Assembly (NCBI RefSeq): GCF_000499845.2
Contig: NC_023755.2
Location: 36,964,023 to 37,028,022, forward strand
Direction of reading: 5' to 3'
DNA length: 64,000 nt
Source of the DNA: Phaseolus vulgaris
Taxonomy: Eukaryota; Streptophyta; Magnoliopsida; Fabales; Fabaceae
Shown piece after piece: positions 12,591 through 25,177 of this stretch. Each line of letters opens with the position of its first letter. The first letter of the stretch is position 1. Made by a program: the position numbers and the translations under genes. The notes beneath the pieces are model-generated. The model was not told the DNA's origin and made no database searches. It worked only from the letters and a program-made list of their open reading frames with translations.

Positions 12591-14120
12591 CTGTCTTTCT
12601 TACCAAGCCATAATGCTTATTAAATTATTTAGCCACCACCCCTTCCCATAGTTTACATCTCTAGTTTCAAAGTCAAAGTTTCATCACCATTCTTTACCAA
12701 CCTCATCAAACAAAATGCAAACATTTCAAACCAAGTAGAATATAATGCATGCTATCATCCATTGTCATCAGTTACTGGTCAAACAATAGCAGAATGTGAA
12801 GAATAGATAATGGGGAGGTCTGAAATTATTGTAGCAATTTGTAATTTGTTATCTGCATGAGGTGACTAATTGATTGGTCCTTTTTTTCCTTTCCCTATAT
12901 CTTAGAACATGGTCACAACCAAAGCAACACAGAAACACACTAGGCCACCTAGCTAGCTCTCTCAGTCTAACTCTTCTTCAGTCTCAACTCAACTAATGAC
13001 CAACCAACCAACCCCTTATTTATCAATTTCTATGTATGCATGTCATATTCACACACATATCTCAATATGAGCTTAAAGATAAACATATATCAAACTTGAG
13101 TTGAAGAAGAAGCAAACCAATACTAGCTTAGCTTCACCTGAAAGGTGTACGTAGATACAAAGACATGTATAAAAAGTTTTAACATGACAAAAACTAGCGA
13201 AATCCAATAGTGCCAACAATCATGCATATACATGATTCTTCTATATGATGTATATGCCATACACAACAGTGGCAGCTATTCTACTCTATTCTTGGACATT
13301 TCTACTTACTCTGCAACATTGATGTTGTTGAGATAAGAGCGTGCATGCACGTGCGGGGAAGTGTCATGTCGTGGGGACCATAGCCTCAGCAGTCAGACTC
13401 TGGCCACGTTTTGAGCGACCACTAATATTAGGACCCTTCAAACTTTGAACCAAAAAGTGAAAGTGAGAGAAGCACGTTCTTTCAGTTTTCCCTTACTTGT
13501 TCCTAACATCCTCGTCACGGGCCACCAGGGATATATCTCCCTACTACTCTTTCATTACTGTATTTTATTTTATCACAATTTCTCTCACTTTTTTCTTTCA
13601 GATTTTTTTTTATTTGGGTTAAATATATTTCTCTATGAAATTGATTTTCGTTAATTTTTTTCATCCCTTTTACTTTTTCGTCTTATTTAAATTAGCTTTT
13701 AGTTATGAAAAATTTCAATAATAAAATTTTGTTGTCAAAACCTTGTTTTGGGATAAAAAAAAGTTTAGGTTTTGTGAAAACTTTCTAAATATTATACATG
13801 TTAAAAAAATAGGAAAAATAACTAGTAGAGTTATATATACTAGTGGAAACACGGCGCGATTGCGTGTGTATCCACATTTTTCTCTTTTACTCAATTTTCA
13901 CTATGACAGAAATATAACATACATACATAAATAATTTTGGATGAGTCAAAATTGAAAAGCAAAAAATAGAGTGTAGAGAGTGATTAAGAGTAGAGGTTAT
14001 TTTATTTGATATGTGAGATTTTGTGTGGAAATGTGTGAGAGTATGCTCTCTTTGTTGCCTTAAAATAAGGAACTAAGGGAAAAGTGAGAGAGTCATATGA
14101 AAAAACACTCTATTGTATTA
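11986..14120. other. Intergenic DNA without recognised genes
   Basis: Includes an AT microsatellite at 12563-12590 and short pyrimidine-rich stretches around 12940-13000. Near 13345 there is a palindromic CGTGCATGCACG (RY-type CATGCA core). No coding region with recognisable homology or splice structure was seen. Confidence 0.4.
12563..12590. repeat. (TA)n microsatellite
   Basis: Fourteen uninterrupted TA units. Confidence 0.9.
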
Positions 14121-14124
14121 ATAA

Positions 14125-14309
14125 AATGAGATATATTAAATAAGGGTAGAATCGGAAAAAAATTATGTACACTAAAAAAACAGTTATAATGAAGAATCCC
14201 TTTATATATAGGTATAAATGAGATATATTAAATAAGGGTAGAATCGAAAAAAAAATTGTGTACATAAAAAAACAGTTACAATGAACAATCCCTTTATATA
14301 TAGGTACAG
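14125..14309. repeat. Two-copy direct tandem duplication, unit about 91 bp
   Basis: The stretch starting AATGAGATATATTAAATAAG at about 14125 is repeated from about 14217 with few differences. Both copies end in CCCTTTATATATAGGTA. A recent local duplication; no known element recognised. Confidence 0.85.
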
Positions 14310-15526
14310 ATAAAAAAAATATTTTCAACAAGTAAAATAATAATTTACTTTTCTTGTACTAAGATAATAACCTTGTGTTTTATGTTAATGCGTTATTTAA
14401 TAATTATCAACAAAGATTTTTTTCTTTTTACTCGTGATTAATTATGATTAAATCTTAAAATATAATTGTTTTAGGTAACTTCAGATCGGTCGACAATAAG
14501 AAAATAAAATATAATGAATATGATATAAAATAGGAGTTGAGAATACTCCCTATGTTGTTTACTAGATTCTTTTTGTAGAGCACAATTTGGTATATATAGA
14601 CTGAGTTGTAACCTCTCTACCTTTAGCCATGATTCTGATTTAATTGAGTGTTTAAGACTAATTGATTTAAGATTCCTTAATTTGTGTTCCTCATACATAG
14701 ATCAGGAAACGACCATAAATAATCAAGTATCAGACCAGGTCGATGACCTAACATGCTCCTGCCTCAGACAGGTCAATAAGACTATAATTATAATGAATTT
14801 GAAGGTCATAAGATAAACTATTTATTATATTCCATAAGTCAAATCCATGACTTAACAATAATATAATATATAATATTTATTGGTTAATGCAAATAATGCT
14901 GTAATTCCTTTTATTTTGCAGCTTAGTTTGGCAACCGTTGAGAAAGGTAAAGCATGTGGTATATCAGAGTCAATGACAACTATTTACACTGCATGACAGC
15001 AGTCATTTGATTATTCAAAACAATTAATTTAATTTTTTTATGAATATCGTGAATTGATACTGATGGTGACCCATTGTGCTTATCAATTCGGAATTGGAAA
15101 ACAAATGAACATGAAAGACATTTTCACGATTGAAGCTTTGAGTTACTAATATACTAATATCACCAAAATAATCACCATTATTTTTAAAATATGCATATTA
15201 AATATTTTTGTTCGGGTGCAATATATAGACTGTATACAAGAAAAGAGAATGATTAATACAAAAAATTTAATTTAGTAATGATTTAAAATTTAATTAGCCC
15301 ACCTTAGTATAATCTTTCTTAACCGAAAATACCCTATTAATAATGTGAATTTATGCTTAAAAATATTATATATTAATAAATGATCATGTTAACGCAAATT
15401 ATTGATATATTGAATCTTAATGTAGAACTTCAAAATTTAGATTATCAGTTTAAGTTTTGTTCTTAAAATTATATTATATTACTAGAATAGTAACCCTAAC
15501 ACTTTAATTTTTATCCTTTATTATAC
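14310..15526. other. AT-rich intergenic DNA
   Basis: No supported gene, RNA or transposon end was seen in this stretch. Confidence 0.4.
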
Positions 15527-17115
15527 TACAAGAAAAATATGATGTTTCGTCAGTCAAAAACAGACACGAATGAGAAAAAACGACACTTAAACGTCGAATT
15601 TACGTGAACCAACAATCCAACAAAAAATCGTGGAATGGTGATGAAACAAATATCGTCGGCTTATGCGTGGGTCAAATCGACGCAACTGTATAAAATCGCC
15701 TTTGTGTCGATTTGGTTGACGAATTGGAAAAGAAAATTGACATCAGATTTTGTGTCAACCTGGCCCACGCAAAGGCCAACGCATAAATTAATTAATAGAA
15801 AAAAAATAAAAGCTTGGCCGACGCATGAATGGTAATAAAAAAACATTTATTTTTTGTTCTAGCCATTTTACCATGTAAGACAAATAATACCAAACCAATC
15901 AAATTCAAAATTCAACATAACAAATTGCCATCATTCACACCACATTCACAATACAAAAAACATTCAAATAGTTAAACAAAATCATTGAGATAATTTCATC
16001 CATCCAAATATTCAAAGTGAATATGAATACATAAAACAAGACTTAGAACTAAAATTTTACTTTAGAATTTAATTAAAAGTACTAATAAAATGTTGAATAA
16101 TTCAATTACATAAAAAGAATGCAAATGAAAATATAAAATGGATCCCATAGTGATGTGATTTGTGAAAACCTACAAAAAAAAATACAAACAATGTGAATAA
16201 ATAAAATACTTAGTATATAATAAAAATGTGAAATAATTAAACTTACAATATGGGATGCACTTGAAGGGACATACTGGTCATCGTGCTCTGGACCATACTG
16301 GTGGTCAAATTAAGTTGTGCTAGTGGAAGTATTTTTGTCATGTTCCATTGAGATAAGCTTTTCATTTATAACCTTCATTTAGTCCTCTAAGTGTGCATAC
16401 TTTTGGCCCCACATACTAAGTTCAACACAAAGTATTTGATTTTCAATCACACGATCAGTCTGAAATGTCAGAAGTAGAGGGTTGAGTGAGGGAAGAGACT
16501 CCTTAGCAGAAGTTAGCAGCTGTCGTACCATACACTCAACCTCTAACCTTCTTCCGACAACTTCCTTCCAAGTTTGAAGCTTTGTTGCAGGATCAAGTTG
16601 ATGGACATCAATGCTAGAGTCCTGAGAACTATTTACTTGAAGGGCCCTCAAGCGTTCATGATAGTTTTCCTACATAGGTCATTAGGAGATGAAAATATTA
16701 GGAAATTAAAATAAAAATATAAAAAAGGTTAAAAGAATAACTTACACAAGTTTCACGAGCACGAGTATCAACCCAATCACCCTTCTTGTTTGTGTGGGTG
16801 GCCATAAATAGTTCATCAGGTTCTAGGGGACGACCATATTGGCGTTCCTAATAATGTTGTACAATTAGAAGCAATATATGTTGCAAATGAAAAATGAATT
16901 TCATATAAGATAATGATGAGTACTTACGAAGGTCACTGCAATATTTTTATGTGATTTTCGACCTGTGGAGTGCAGTGCTCCACCACGAGATGAAGCCCTA
17001 TTCACTTTATTCTGAGTTGATTTATCTTTAAACTTTTGTGAATCCCAATAGTTCAGAAGCTCAACCCCATGCCTGCTCGCCTATCCAAGTAGGTCGGGCA
17101 CCCTTTGCCCTGACT
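15527..17115 (-). mobile_element. Remnant of a CACTA (En/Spm-type) DNA transposon
   Basis: The left boundary carries TACTACAAGAAAAATATG, a one-base variant of the CACTACAAGAAAA terminus of plant CACTA elements. It is followed by a subterminal zone rich in GACGCA/CGTCGG words (15580-15830). The minus strand then holds pieces of a Ptta/En/Spm-type plant transposase: EELLNYWDSQKFKDKSTQNK and NRASSRGG (about 17060-16980), RPLEPDELFMATHTNKKGDW (about 16840-16780), and RALQVNSSQDSSIDVHQLDP with TWKEVVGRRLEVECMVRQLL (about 16650-16510). The pieces lie in separate exon-like blocks with GT-AG-like borders. No opposite terminus was located, and the adjoining LINE at 17690 may have replaced it. Non-functional fragment. 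Confidence 0.7.
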
Positions 17116-17689
17116 TTGGTCAACTTGTCACAAATTATGAATTTTTTTATTAATTACGTATCCTTTTATTAATTAACTCTCTAAACTTTTCAGCCATATT
17201 TTGTCAATTATTAAACTCAAACTTTAATTCTCATTCTCATTACAAAACAATATTAACAAAAGTCCATATTAACAATCCATACAAATTTAAAGAGTTTGAG
17301 GTAACCTGTTCAAAAAATAGATCTATATTGAATTAACTCGTTCAGAAATTTTAGAGTTTTAATGTCATCATGATGATTAACACATTAAAAATTTAAGTTT
17401 CAGTTAAGTAAAATGTGTGTGTCATTACATTCACATAGCCCAACAGAGCAACATAACAACAAAGCAATAAAATTAATAAAAAAATCTGAAATTTTAAAAC
17501 TTTACCTCATGGAAGCATATTGTTGTGAAGTAGGAGGTGGAGCTCAACAACGACGGTGGATGATGGAGCTTAAATGAAAAATGAGAAAAAAACATAAAGT
17601 GGGAGCGAAAATGGAGAAGAAAAAAAAATGAAGACCAAATTAGAAAAAGAGAAGACAACCCATGAACAATGTTGGACCAAAAAAATAGC
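17116..17689. other. Spacer between CACTA remnant and LINE copy 2
   Basis: AT-rich sequence that may be the missing part of the CACTA element. No conserved block was recognised. Confidence 0.35.
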
Positions 17690-19573
17690 ATGAGGCAAGG
17701 GGACCCTCTTACACCATTCTTGTTTCTTATAGTGGCTGAAGGTTTAGTTGGGATTGTCTAGGACTGCATAAAGACTTGGTGGAGAGTTTGGAGATTGGAA
17801 AAAAGTTGATTAAGGTAAACTTGCTCCAGTATGCAAACGACACCTCGCTCTTCAGTAAAGTTAGTATTAAAAGCGTGTATCACATCAAGGTCATTCTAAA
17901 CTGTTTTGAGTTGGATTATGGTCTTAAGGTAAATTTTCTCAAGAGTAGAATCAGAGGGATAAGGGTATATTAGACTGAGATTCTCTGTTTCATGGCTATT
18001 TTAAATTGTGATGTGATGAAAACATCTTTCAAATACTTGGGGATGCGTGTAGGGGGGTGTCATAAGAGTGGAGTGTTTTGGGACGAAGTGGTTAGTAGAA
18101 TAAAGAGTAGATTAGGGAAGTGGAAGGGTAGATTCATCTCGATGGCTGGGAGAATCTGTTTGATTACATTTGTCTTATCGTCTATCCCACTATTTTATCT
18201 CTCTTTGTTCAGATTGCAATCTATTGTGCTGAAAAAAATAGTGAGTCTGCAAAGAAAATTTTTGTAGGGATGGGGATCTGAAGGGAGGAAGATTGCATGG
18301 GTTGCTTGGGAAAAGGTTTGTTTGTCCAGAGATGCGGGCGATCTTGGCATTATAAAGGCTAGGCAGTTCAATATGGCTTTATTGGGAAATTGAATTTGGC
18401 ATATGAATTCGGAAGAGGGTGGATTGTGGAGGGAGGTTATTGAGTCTAAGTATGGGGGTTGGAGAAGTCTGAAAGATTAGAGGGCAGAACATCAAAGCCT
18501 TTATGTGGTGTTGAGATTTGGAGGACATTTGGAAGTCAGAGGAGTGGGGAGTTTAAAGACTGTTATAATTGGGAGGTTGGAAAAAGGGAGAGATATTCTG
18601 TTTTGGGAAGACGACTGGGTAGGATCTGGAGTCTTGGAAAATAGATTCCTGAGGTTGTTTTCTCTGTTTGACAATAAGGATGCAAAGTTAAACGACTGCG
18701 GAGTTTGGGTCAATAGTGTTTGGCAGTGGAACTTAAATTAGACAAAAGGACTTTTTGCTTGGGAAGAGTCTCAAGTATGGCAGTTGTTTGAGGTGGTATC
18801 CTGTAAGAGCCTGACCTTGGAGACTGAGGACAGATGGGTTTGGAAGGGTTGCGAGTTTGTAGAGTTTTTTGTCAAGTCTGCTTACGATTTATTAAGGGGA
18901 GAGAAAGCAGATGATTGTTCGAGGATGTACAACTTTTTCTTGAGGGTGATTGAAAAAAGATTGCTACCAAGTTCAATCTGTAGAGGCGAAGGGTTCAGGT
19001 TGAGAGCAATCTTTGTTGTTTGTGTAGGGTGTTAGAGGAGTCGACAAGTCATCTATTCTTCAGCTGCAGAGTCACTTGGCTAGCTTGAAATCTTTGTTAT
19101 GTTTGGTTATTAGGAGTGAAATCGATATATATTCTCTCTCCTGGGTCACATTTCGAGCAGTTTAAAATTCTTGATACGACCACTTCAGTTAATCTTATTT
19201 TGGGTCATGTTTGGATTGCGTTGGTAAGCGAAATTTGGAAACATATAAAGAATTGTTTATTCAATGGAAGAGTGGTAGACTATTCTGAAGTCTTCTCATT
19301 GGCACAGGTTAAGGTTTGGTCTTGGATCTTGTCAAAGGTACCTTCAGTGAGTTTCTCGTTCTCTAATTGGTGCCTAGAACCCCTGGTATGTATGTAAGTT
19401 GATGATAGGGTGGCGGGGTTGGTCTTTCAATTTTAAGTTGTTTTTTAGCTTGTTGTTGTAGGGTAGGCAATCAAAGTTGTCTTGAGGTGTATGTCTCTTT
19501 TGCTTTATAAGAGGGTTGAACCACCCCTAAAGTAAGTCACATTTATTACATATTTTCTTACTAATAAAAAAAA
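17690..19573 (+). mobile_element. Degenerate 5'-truncated L1-type LINE (copy 2)
   Basis: Starts in the reverse transcriptase at MRQGDPLTPFLFLIVAEGL. It continues with LQYANDTSLF (FADD box degraded to YAND, about 17825), FKYLGMRVGGCHKSGVFWDE (about 18030), WKGRFISMAGRICLITFVLS (about 18120), the WESKYGGW-type connection region and a zinc-finger RVT-like C-terminus to about 19400. Many stops. The 3' UTR ends with TATAAGAGGGTTGAACCACC and a CTAATAAAAAAAA tail, closely matching the tail at 28333-28457. Same family as copies at 8850, 25178 and 57195. Confidence 0.85.
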
Positions 19574-22280
19574 TTGGGATGACTTTGAATGAAAAAAATT
19601 ATACACCTGATTTAAGTATTAATCTTTTTTATAGAAGTAGTGTGTAATGCATAATTTTTTCCCAATTCTTTTTAATGAATTGAATGTCATTATACATTAC
19701 TTCTATAAAAAGAAATAAAAAAAATTAATAGTAATCATATTTCCTAAGTCAATTTCAATAAAATAAAAAAAATACCTGTAATTTAAGTAAAAGTTCTGTT
19801 AGGTATACAATTTTTTACATTTGAAAGTCGTCATCCAAACATGACTTCTACATTTTCATTAAAAAAAAAGTAAAATTATCCTGTTTGATGAATCTCGAAT
19901 AAAGTTTCACCAAATCAATAAAAAAAATTGTTAACATAATCCAATCAATCTCAGGCCTTTGTTCAAACTGATTTTCTATCTTTGTTGAAAATTATTATTA
20001 CTTCAGTAGGAGTAAAGGTGGTAACATGTTTAGGATAATGTTCAATCTCTCATATACCGTCCAAAACTCTAGTGATCGATCATTGGACGTGGTCCAAGTG
20101 ATTATCGTTGCTCCTGAGGTGTTATGCCTCCATTCTAATAGAGAATGAGTGAATTGACAAAATTGACTCTCGAAAGACTCAATCATTCCAAAAGCTATTA
20201 TGAGCTGCAATCATTTATAAAAGAAGAAATGTTAGAAAGAAAAAATGGACAATTTTTTCTTAGAACCACTCACATTGATTTGGGGAAAATTTTCACATTG
20301 TATTTACAAAAAAGTTCAAAAGGTCTTGGTCCTCTCTTAAGTTCCTTGGATTATTGTTGATTCCAATTGGAGATGTCGTGTGATTTTCGGTCTTTGATCG
20401 ATGTAGGTGGTGTATCTGCAAAAAAGTTACTCTGATACTTAAGTTAGTGTTCAATTTGAGGTAGCTGAGTGTAATAAATATTGTTTAAAGTTTACCTTTA
20501 CCTTGGTTGGTATGCTTATTTATAGGATTGTGATGGACCTTTGACACTAGATTGAGATTAAGGTAGATTTTTGGGTTAATCTTTGAATTTTAAATAAATT
20601 TTCGTATAATAATTACATTAATCATTTTGTATTAAAGGATGTATGTTAAGAACATGTTTAAGAAGTACTCGGTCAACAATCTATTACATATAAAAAAATA
20701 TAGAGAATGTAATGTTTCTTTTTTATGGTGACTCATTTTTTTTTTATAAGAGTTGTAATATCTCTAAAATACTCCTATTTATTTTGTTGATAAAAAAAAT
20801 TATAAATTGAAATGGATCAAACCTGAAATTTGTGATAATTTCGAACTATAATGAATTGTTTGTTCATCTACAATGGCAGTTGAAATAAAATATAAGGATA
20901 TGTAAGATTTGTATTGCTACATTAAAGATTAACACTCTGGTATTTTCCGTGTGGTCTGACAAAGCAGAACAAAATATTATTATGAGTAAAATACTTTAGA
21001 ATTTGTACCTCTTGAACGTGATTAAGATTTTGTGTAATATCTGTTGACACAAGACTTTTAAAGCAAACTGAGGTAAAGATTGAGTATATCAACCTCAATC
21101 TAGGATAGGCTAGATCTTAATGGCTTTAGCGACACGAAGGTTCTCTGACAACATTAAATTGGATTAGAGTATGTCGGACCAATAACCTACTACCCTATGC
21201 TTCTACTCACACACAAAGGTCCAATCTGGAATAATATTTCACAAACAATACTTCACATTACATTAACCACTTTCATTTGCATGTCTCAAAGGTTATTTAT
21301 GCTACTGATCCAATTATTATGCAAACCTTTTGAGTCATTTGAAAATCTACAAAACTGAGTTATTATTTGAAAAACAAGGTACGATTAATAAGTTTATAAT
21401 TTGACTATCTTGGCCTCTCGTCACATCATGTTATGCATTCAACGTTCCGATGCTACCTTATTGAAGGAGAACTAATATTATTCTATATTCAATCTACTCT
21501 GTCTGATATCCTGCCACCAGATTGATGCTGCTGCTTTTGAACTACTGCTTGTCACAACTTTATACAGCATCACCATCACATTATATCACAGGGCTACTGA
21601 AATATTTTGAGTACACAAGCAAGAGATTTAGTCGGATTCATATGCATGTAGCCCCTAAATCTCATAGACATAGCTACACATAAGTTTTCCTGAATAAGAG
21701 TCTATTATCATGCACACCTTTTCTAACATTTTCATTTTAAAAAGGTTGAGCATGAGTGCAGAAGAGCATGGAATGATTTTGAATTTTATATCTTGGTGGG
21801 GATGGTTATTGTTTTGGATGGTGAAACGTTTCTTTCATACATGGAGATAATGGTCAAAGATTAGTGTTACTGTTTGGAGCACTATGTACAGTGGTTTATA
21901 TCCATCGAGAAAGTGATAAGAAATGCAGGTATTATATAAGCTACCAAATTGCAAAAAGCGTGGACTATAAACTAAACGTATCTTCCTAGATCCCTGCCTA
22001 CCCACCAAGATTAGCTTCCTTTAATCATAATAAATTATCAACTTTACTTTATATCATATGCCACTACATATATAACTCTTCTTTTTCCACAGTCACTTCT
22101 CTTCCGTTGCCTTCAACCAAAACAGTTTAACACAACTTAAAGTCATGAAGAAACAATAGAAAAATCCTTCATTTACACAATAAAATAATATCAATTATTC
22201 ATTTAGACAATAAAAAAAACATCAATTTGATAGTTGTGATAAAGTAAATATAAGTATGTCAATATGAATATTTATGAGAA
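19574..22280. other. Intergenic DNA with a LINE-tail fragment
   Basis: Largely featureless AT-rich DNA. A small inverted repeat (TATAGAAGTA against TACTTCTATA) lies at about 19630-19705. At 20737-20800 there is ATAAGAGTTGTAATATCTCT followed by TTGATAAAAAAAA, matching the 3' ends of the LINEs in this window, so it is probably a severely truncated copy. Short open frames at about 19998-20360 on both strands resemble nothing recognised. Confidence 0.4.
20737..20800 (+). mobile_element. LINE 3'-end fragment
   Basis: Sequence ATAAGAGTTGTAATATCTCT through TTGATAAAAAAAA parallels the terminal 65 bases of the LINEs ending at 19573 and 28457. Too short to show coding sequence. Confidence 0.45.
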
Positions 22281-22681
22281 CACTAAAAAAAACCATGAAA
22301 TAGAAATCAATTTGTAGAAATCAAAATAATTAGTTGCAATAGTAACTAAATTAGAGACCATTTTAGAAACTAAAAATAAATTTGGTTTCTAAATTAGTTT
22401 CTATTATTTTTTATTATTGTTAAATAGTTTCTAAATTGGTATCTAATTAGCTACCAAGGTTTTTGCTACCAAATTTAGAAACTAAATAATTGGTAGTTAA
22501 AACCTTAGTTGCTAATTAGATACCAATTTAGAAACTATTTAACAATAATATAAAATAATAGAAACTAATTTAGAAACCAATTTTTTTTTTAATTTTTAAA
22601 ATGGTCTCTATTTTAGTTCTTATTGTAACTAATTATTTTTTTAAAAAAAATTGGTTTCTATTTCATGATTGTCTTGTAGTG
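22281..22681. mobile_element. Foldback non-autonomous element with CACTA-like ends
   Basis: The left end reads CACTAAAAAAAACCATGAAA and the right end, reversed, CACTACAAGACAATCATGAA. Both are flanked by the same 3 bases GAA (22278-22280 and 22682-22684), as expected for CACTA-type transposition. The two halves are near-complete inverted repeats: the GGTTTCTAAATTAG to GGTATCTAATTAG arm (about 22383-22456) is mirrored by CTAATTAGATACC to CTAATTTAGAAACC (about 22514-22583). No coding capacity. RNA from it would fold into a long hairpin. Confidence 0.8.
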
Positions 22682-24258
22682 GAAGAAACTTAAATTTTAA
22701 ATGTTGAGTTTACATTGTATTTTTTAACTTAGAAATATAAATATTTCTAAATTAGTACAGTGTATAATTTTTTTTTATAGACTGTGGGAAGGTTAATGAT
22801 ATTATAGATTTTTTTTTTGGATCTTCGTATAATAGTTTTTTTGTTTTGAGAGGTTATGTGAGGGAGTTTTATTTATAAGAGTTGTGATATTTTTTAAATA
22901 TTTTAATTTATTATTTATTAATAAGAAAAAAATAGTATCTTTTAACTTTATTAGACCCAACTTAATTAAAATTTAGCTATAATAATATTGGGAAAGTTTT
23001 TTTATCAAGTTCGAGTCTCATTTTAAAAGGTGAATTTTTTTGAATTTTTAATTACACTTGATTAAGTATCCTATCTTGTCACCAATTTTTTTTTTTTTTT
23101 TTGTGTAACAGCAACATTTGTTTGGACTATATATCATGACCTTTGTATTAAATATTCATGAGTTACTTTTTTCAATATAATTTTTTTGTCAATAAGATTT
23201 GAATATGAAATTTCATTGAATTAATCTGAGATAAATTCTACCCGAACTAGAACATTGATGGCTGTAGCTCTAAAACACAAAGAAGGGAAAAAAATATGAT
23301 AAGTTGATGATATAAGAAGTAAAAGATAGAGATAAAAAAACACAAGTGGTTAAAGAAGAGATGTGTACTTAAACAAGTGAATAATCTATTTAATGCTGCT
23401 AATACCATATAAAATTAAGATTAGAACCCCATACAGTATAGTTAGCTGGCAGCAGAAGCATGCATACGTTAGCAATGACACAATTCAGTTCATTAAATAA
23501 ATCAAAGTATGCAGCTGCATAATTGGTGAACTTGTTTCAATTATTTTCAAATATAAGACGAAAATTAAAAATAATTGTTAGCTTTAAACCCATACCATGA
23601 AGTAGAGCAGAATTCTATAGAACCATTGAATAGCTTTCTTCCACCCTTTATACTGAGAGAGAGTACAAAGTATAGGGATGTTTATCTATTACAGAGAAGG
23701 AAAATATAGATATAGAAGAAGTAATAAATAAAAGGAAAAGAAGGAATATCATCATGTATGATCTATGAAATAGGGCCTTTGCAGAAGACCTAGGTCTCTT
23801 GTGTATTTTCATGTGTCCTCAAGCAACACAAACGTCCTATACTAGGAATGTTATTCTAGTGTACATGACAGCACAGATATATGTGATAATTGTTTTCCCT
23901 ATATATTTTTCACTATACTGTCGGTATAAAACTATTTATATATATATATATATATATAAAAGCTCTATATCTATACAATTTCACTCATTAATTAGTCAAT
24001 ATTTAAACACAACATCTCTGAGCAGATGAATTTAAGGACAATCCCTGATCCATAGGACCCTATATATCAGATATGTACAATTGTGAATATATATGCGCCT
24101 TCTGCCGCAAGTGAAAAAGTTAAACTGTGAGGAGCTGTAAACACACAAGTATATATACTTTATCACATTTTTTTTATCTAACTAAAAGAAATAAAATTAT
24201 TTTTTTCGATATTCGTTTTAGTGGGATGTCGGATGAACTTTCTGTCGGATTTTGTCAG
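22682..24258. other. Intergenic DNA
   Basis: AT-rich. Has a possible LINE tail at 22870-22930 (ATAAGAGTTGTGATATTTTT then TTAATAAGAAAAAA) and a TA microsatellite at 23936-23958. No gene recognised. Confidence 0.4.
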
Positions 24259-24534
24259 CATTACAAGAAAAACATGAAATAAAAATTAATTCTAGATAAA
24301 AAAATAATTAGTTACCATAGTAACTAAATTAGAAACTATTTTAAAAACTAAATAATTGGTAGTTAAAACTTTGGTAGTTAATTAGATACCAATTTAAAAA
24401 CCATTTAACAATAATAGAAAGTAATTTAAAATTAAAAAAAAATTTAGTTTCTAAAATAGTCTCTAATTTAGTCACTATAGCAACTAATTATTTTTTGTCT
24501 CTAAAAATTGATTTTTATTTCATGATATTTTTTA
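24259..24534. mobile_element. Shorter, decayed copy of the 22281 foldback element
   Basis: Starts CATTACAAGAAAAACATGAA and ends with TTTCATGATATTTTTTAG. It shares with the 22281 element the blocks TAATTAGTTAC, GAAACTATTTTA, AAATAATTGGTAGTTAAAAC and TTAATTAGATACCAATTTA, with the middle deleted. No clean target duplication was seen. Confidence 0.7.
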
Positions 24535-25177
24535 GATATTTCATAGATATTATGCAGTTAAGCTCCTCGTAATTTTTTATAAGAGTATAAGAATTGAATA
24601 ATCTCTTAAATGATTCTTGTATATATATATATTTTTATTGGTGATAAAAAAAATATTATTCATATAGATATACATATGTGATAACCAGTTATATTTGTAT
24701 TTACCGACTGAAGAAGAATGTGTACGAAAAGGTGAAGAAACAGCAAAAATATTCCTCCCTAGTTAATTTAGAATTGCATAAAGACACCTAAATATGAATG
24801 AAGTTCTTTACTTATCCTGAACTTTTTTTGTTGAGAGATAATCAATTAACATTTAATATATAATTGGTTATCAAATCTTTTTAAGGTATAATCAACTCTA
24901 TTTGCACGTAATTATTTATCAAAACAAATTTAGAAGGATAATTTCTTTTATCAGCATTTAGAAGGATAATTAGTTATTACTGAAATATAATCGATTATAC
25001 AAATCTTAAAAAAAAGTAATCAATTTACTTTAAAACGTAACCGATATCAATTATCAGTGCATGTATATTAATAAATTTAAAATTAAAATTTTAACATAAT
25101 AATTTTATATCCAAAAATATATTTAAACATTAAATTAATTTTATAATATGTTAATTTAATTATTTTAATTATTGAAG
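24535..25177. other. Intergenic DNA
   Basis: AT-rich sequence. A possible truncated LINE tail lies at about 24577-24650 (ATAAGAGTATAAGAATTG then TTGGTGATAAAAAAAA). Nothing else is supported. Confidence 0.4.
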
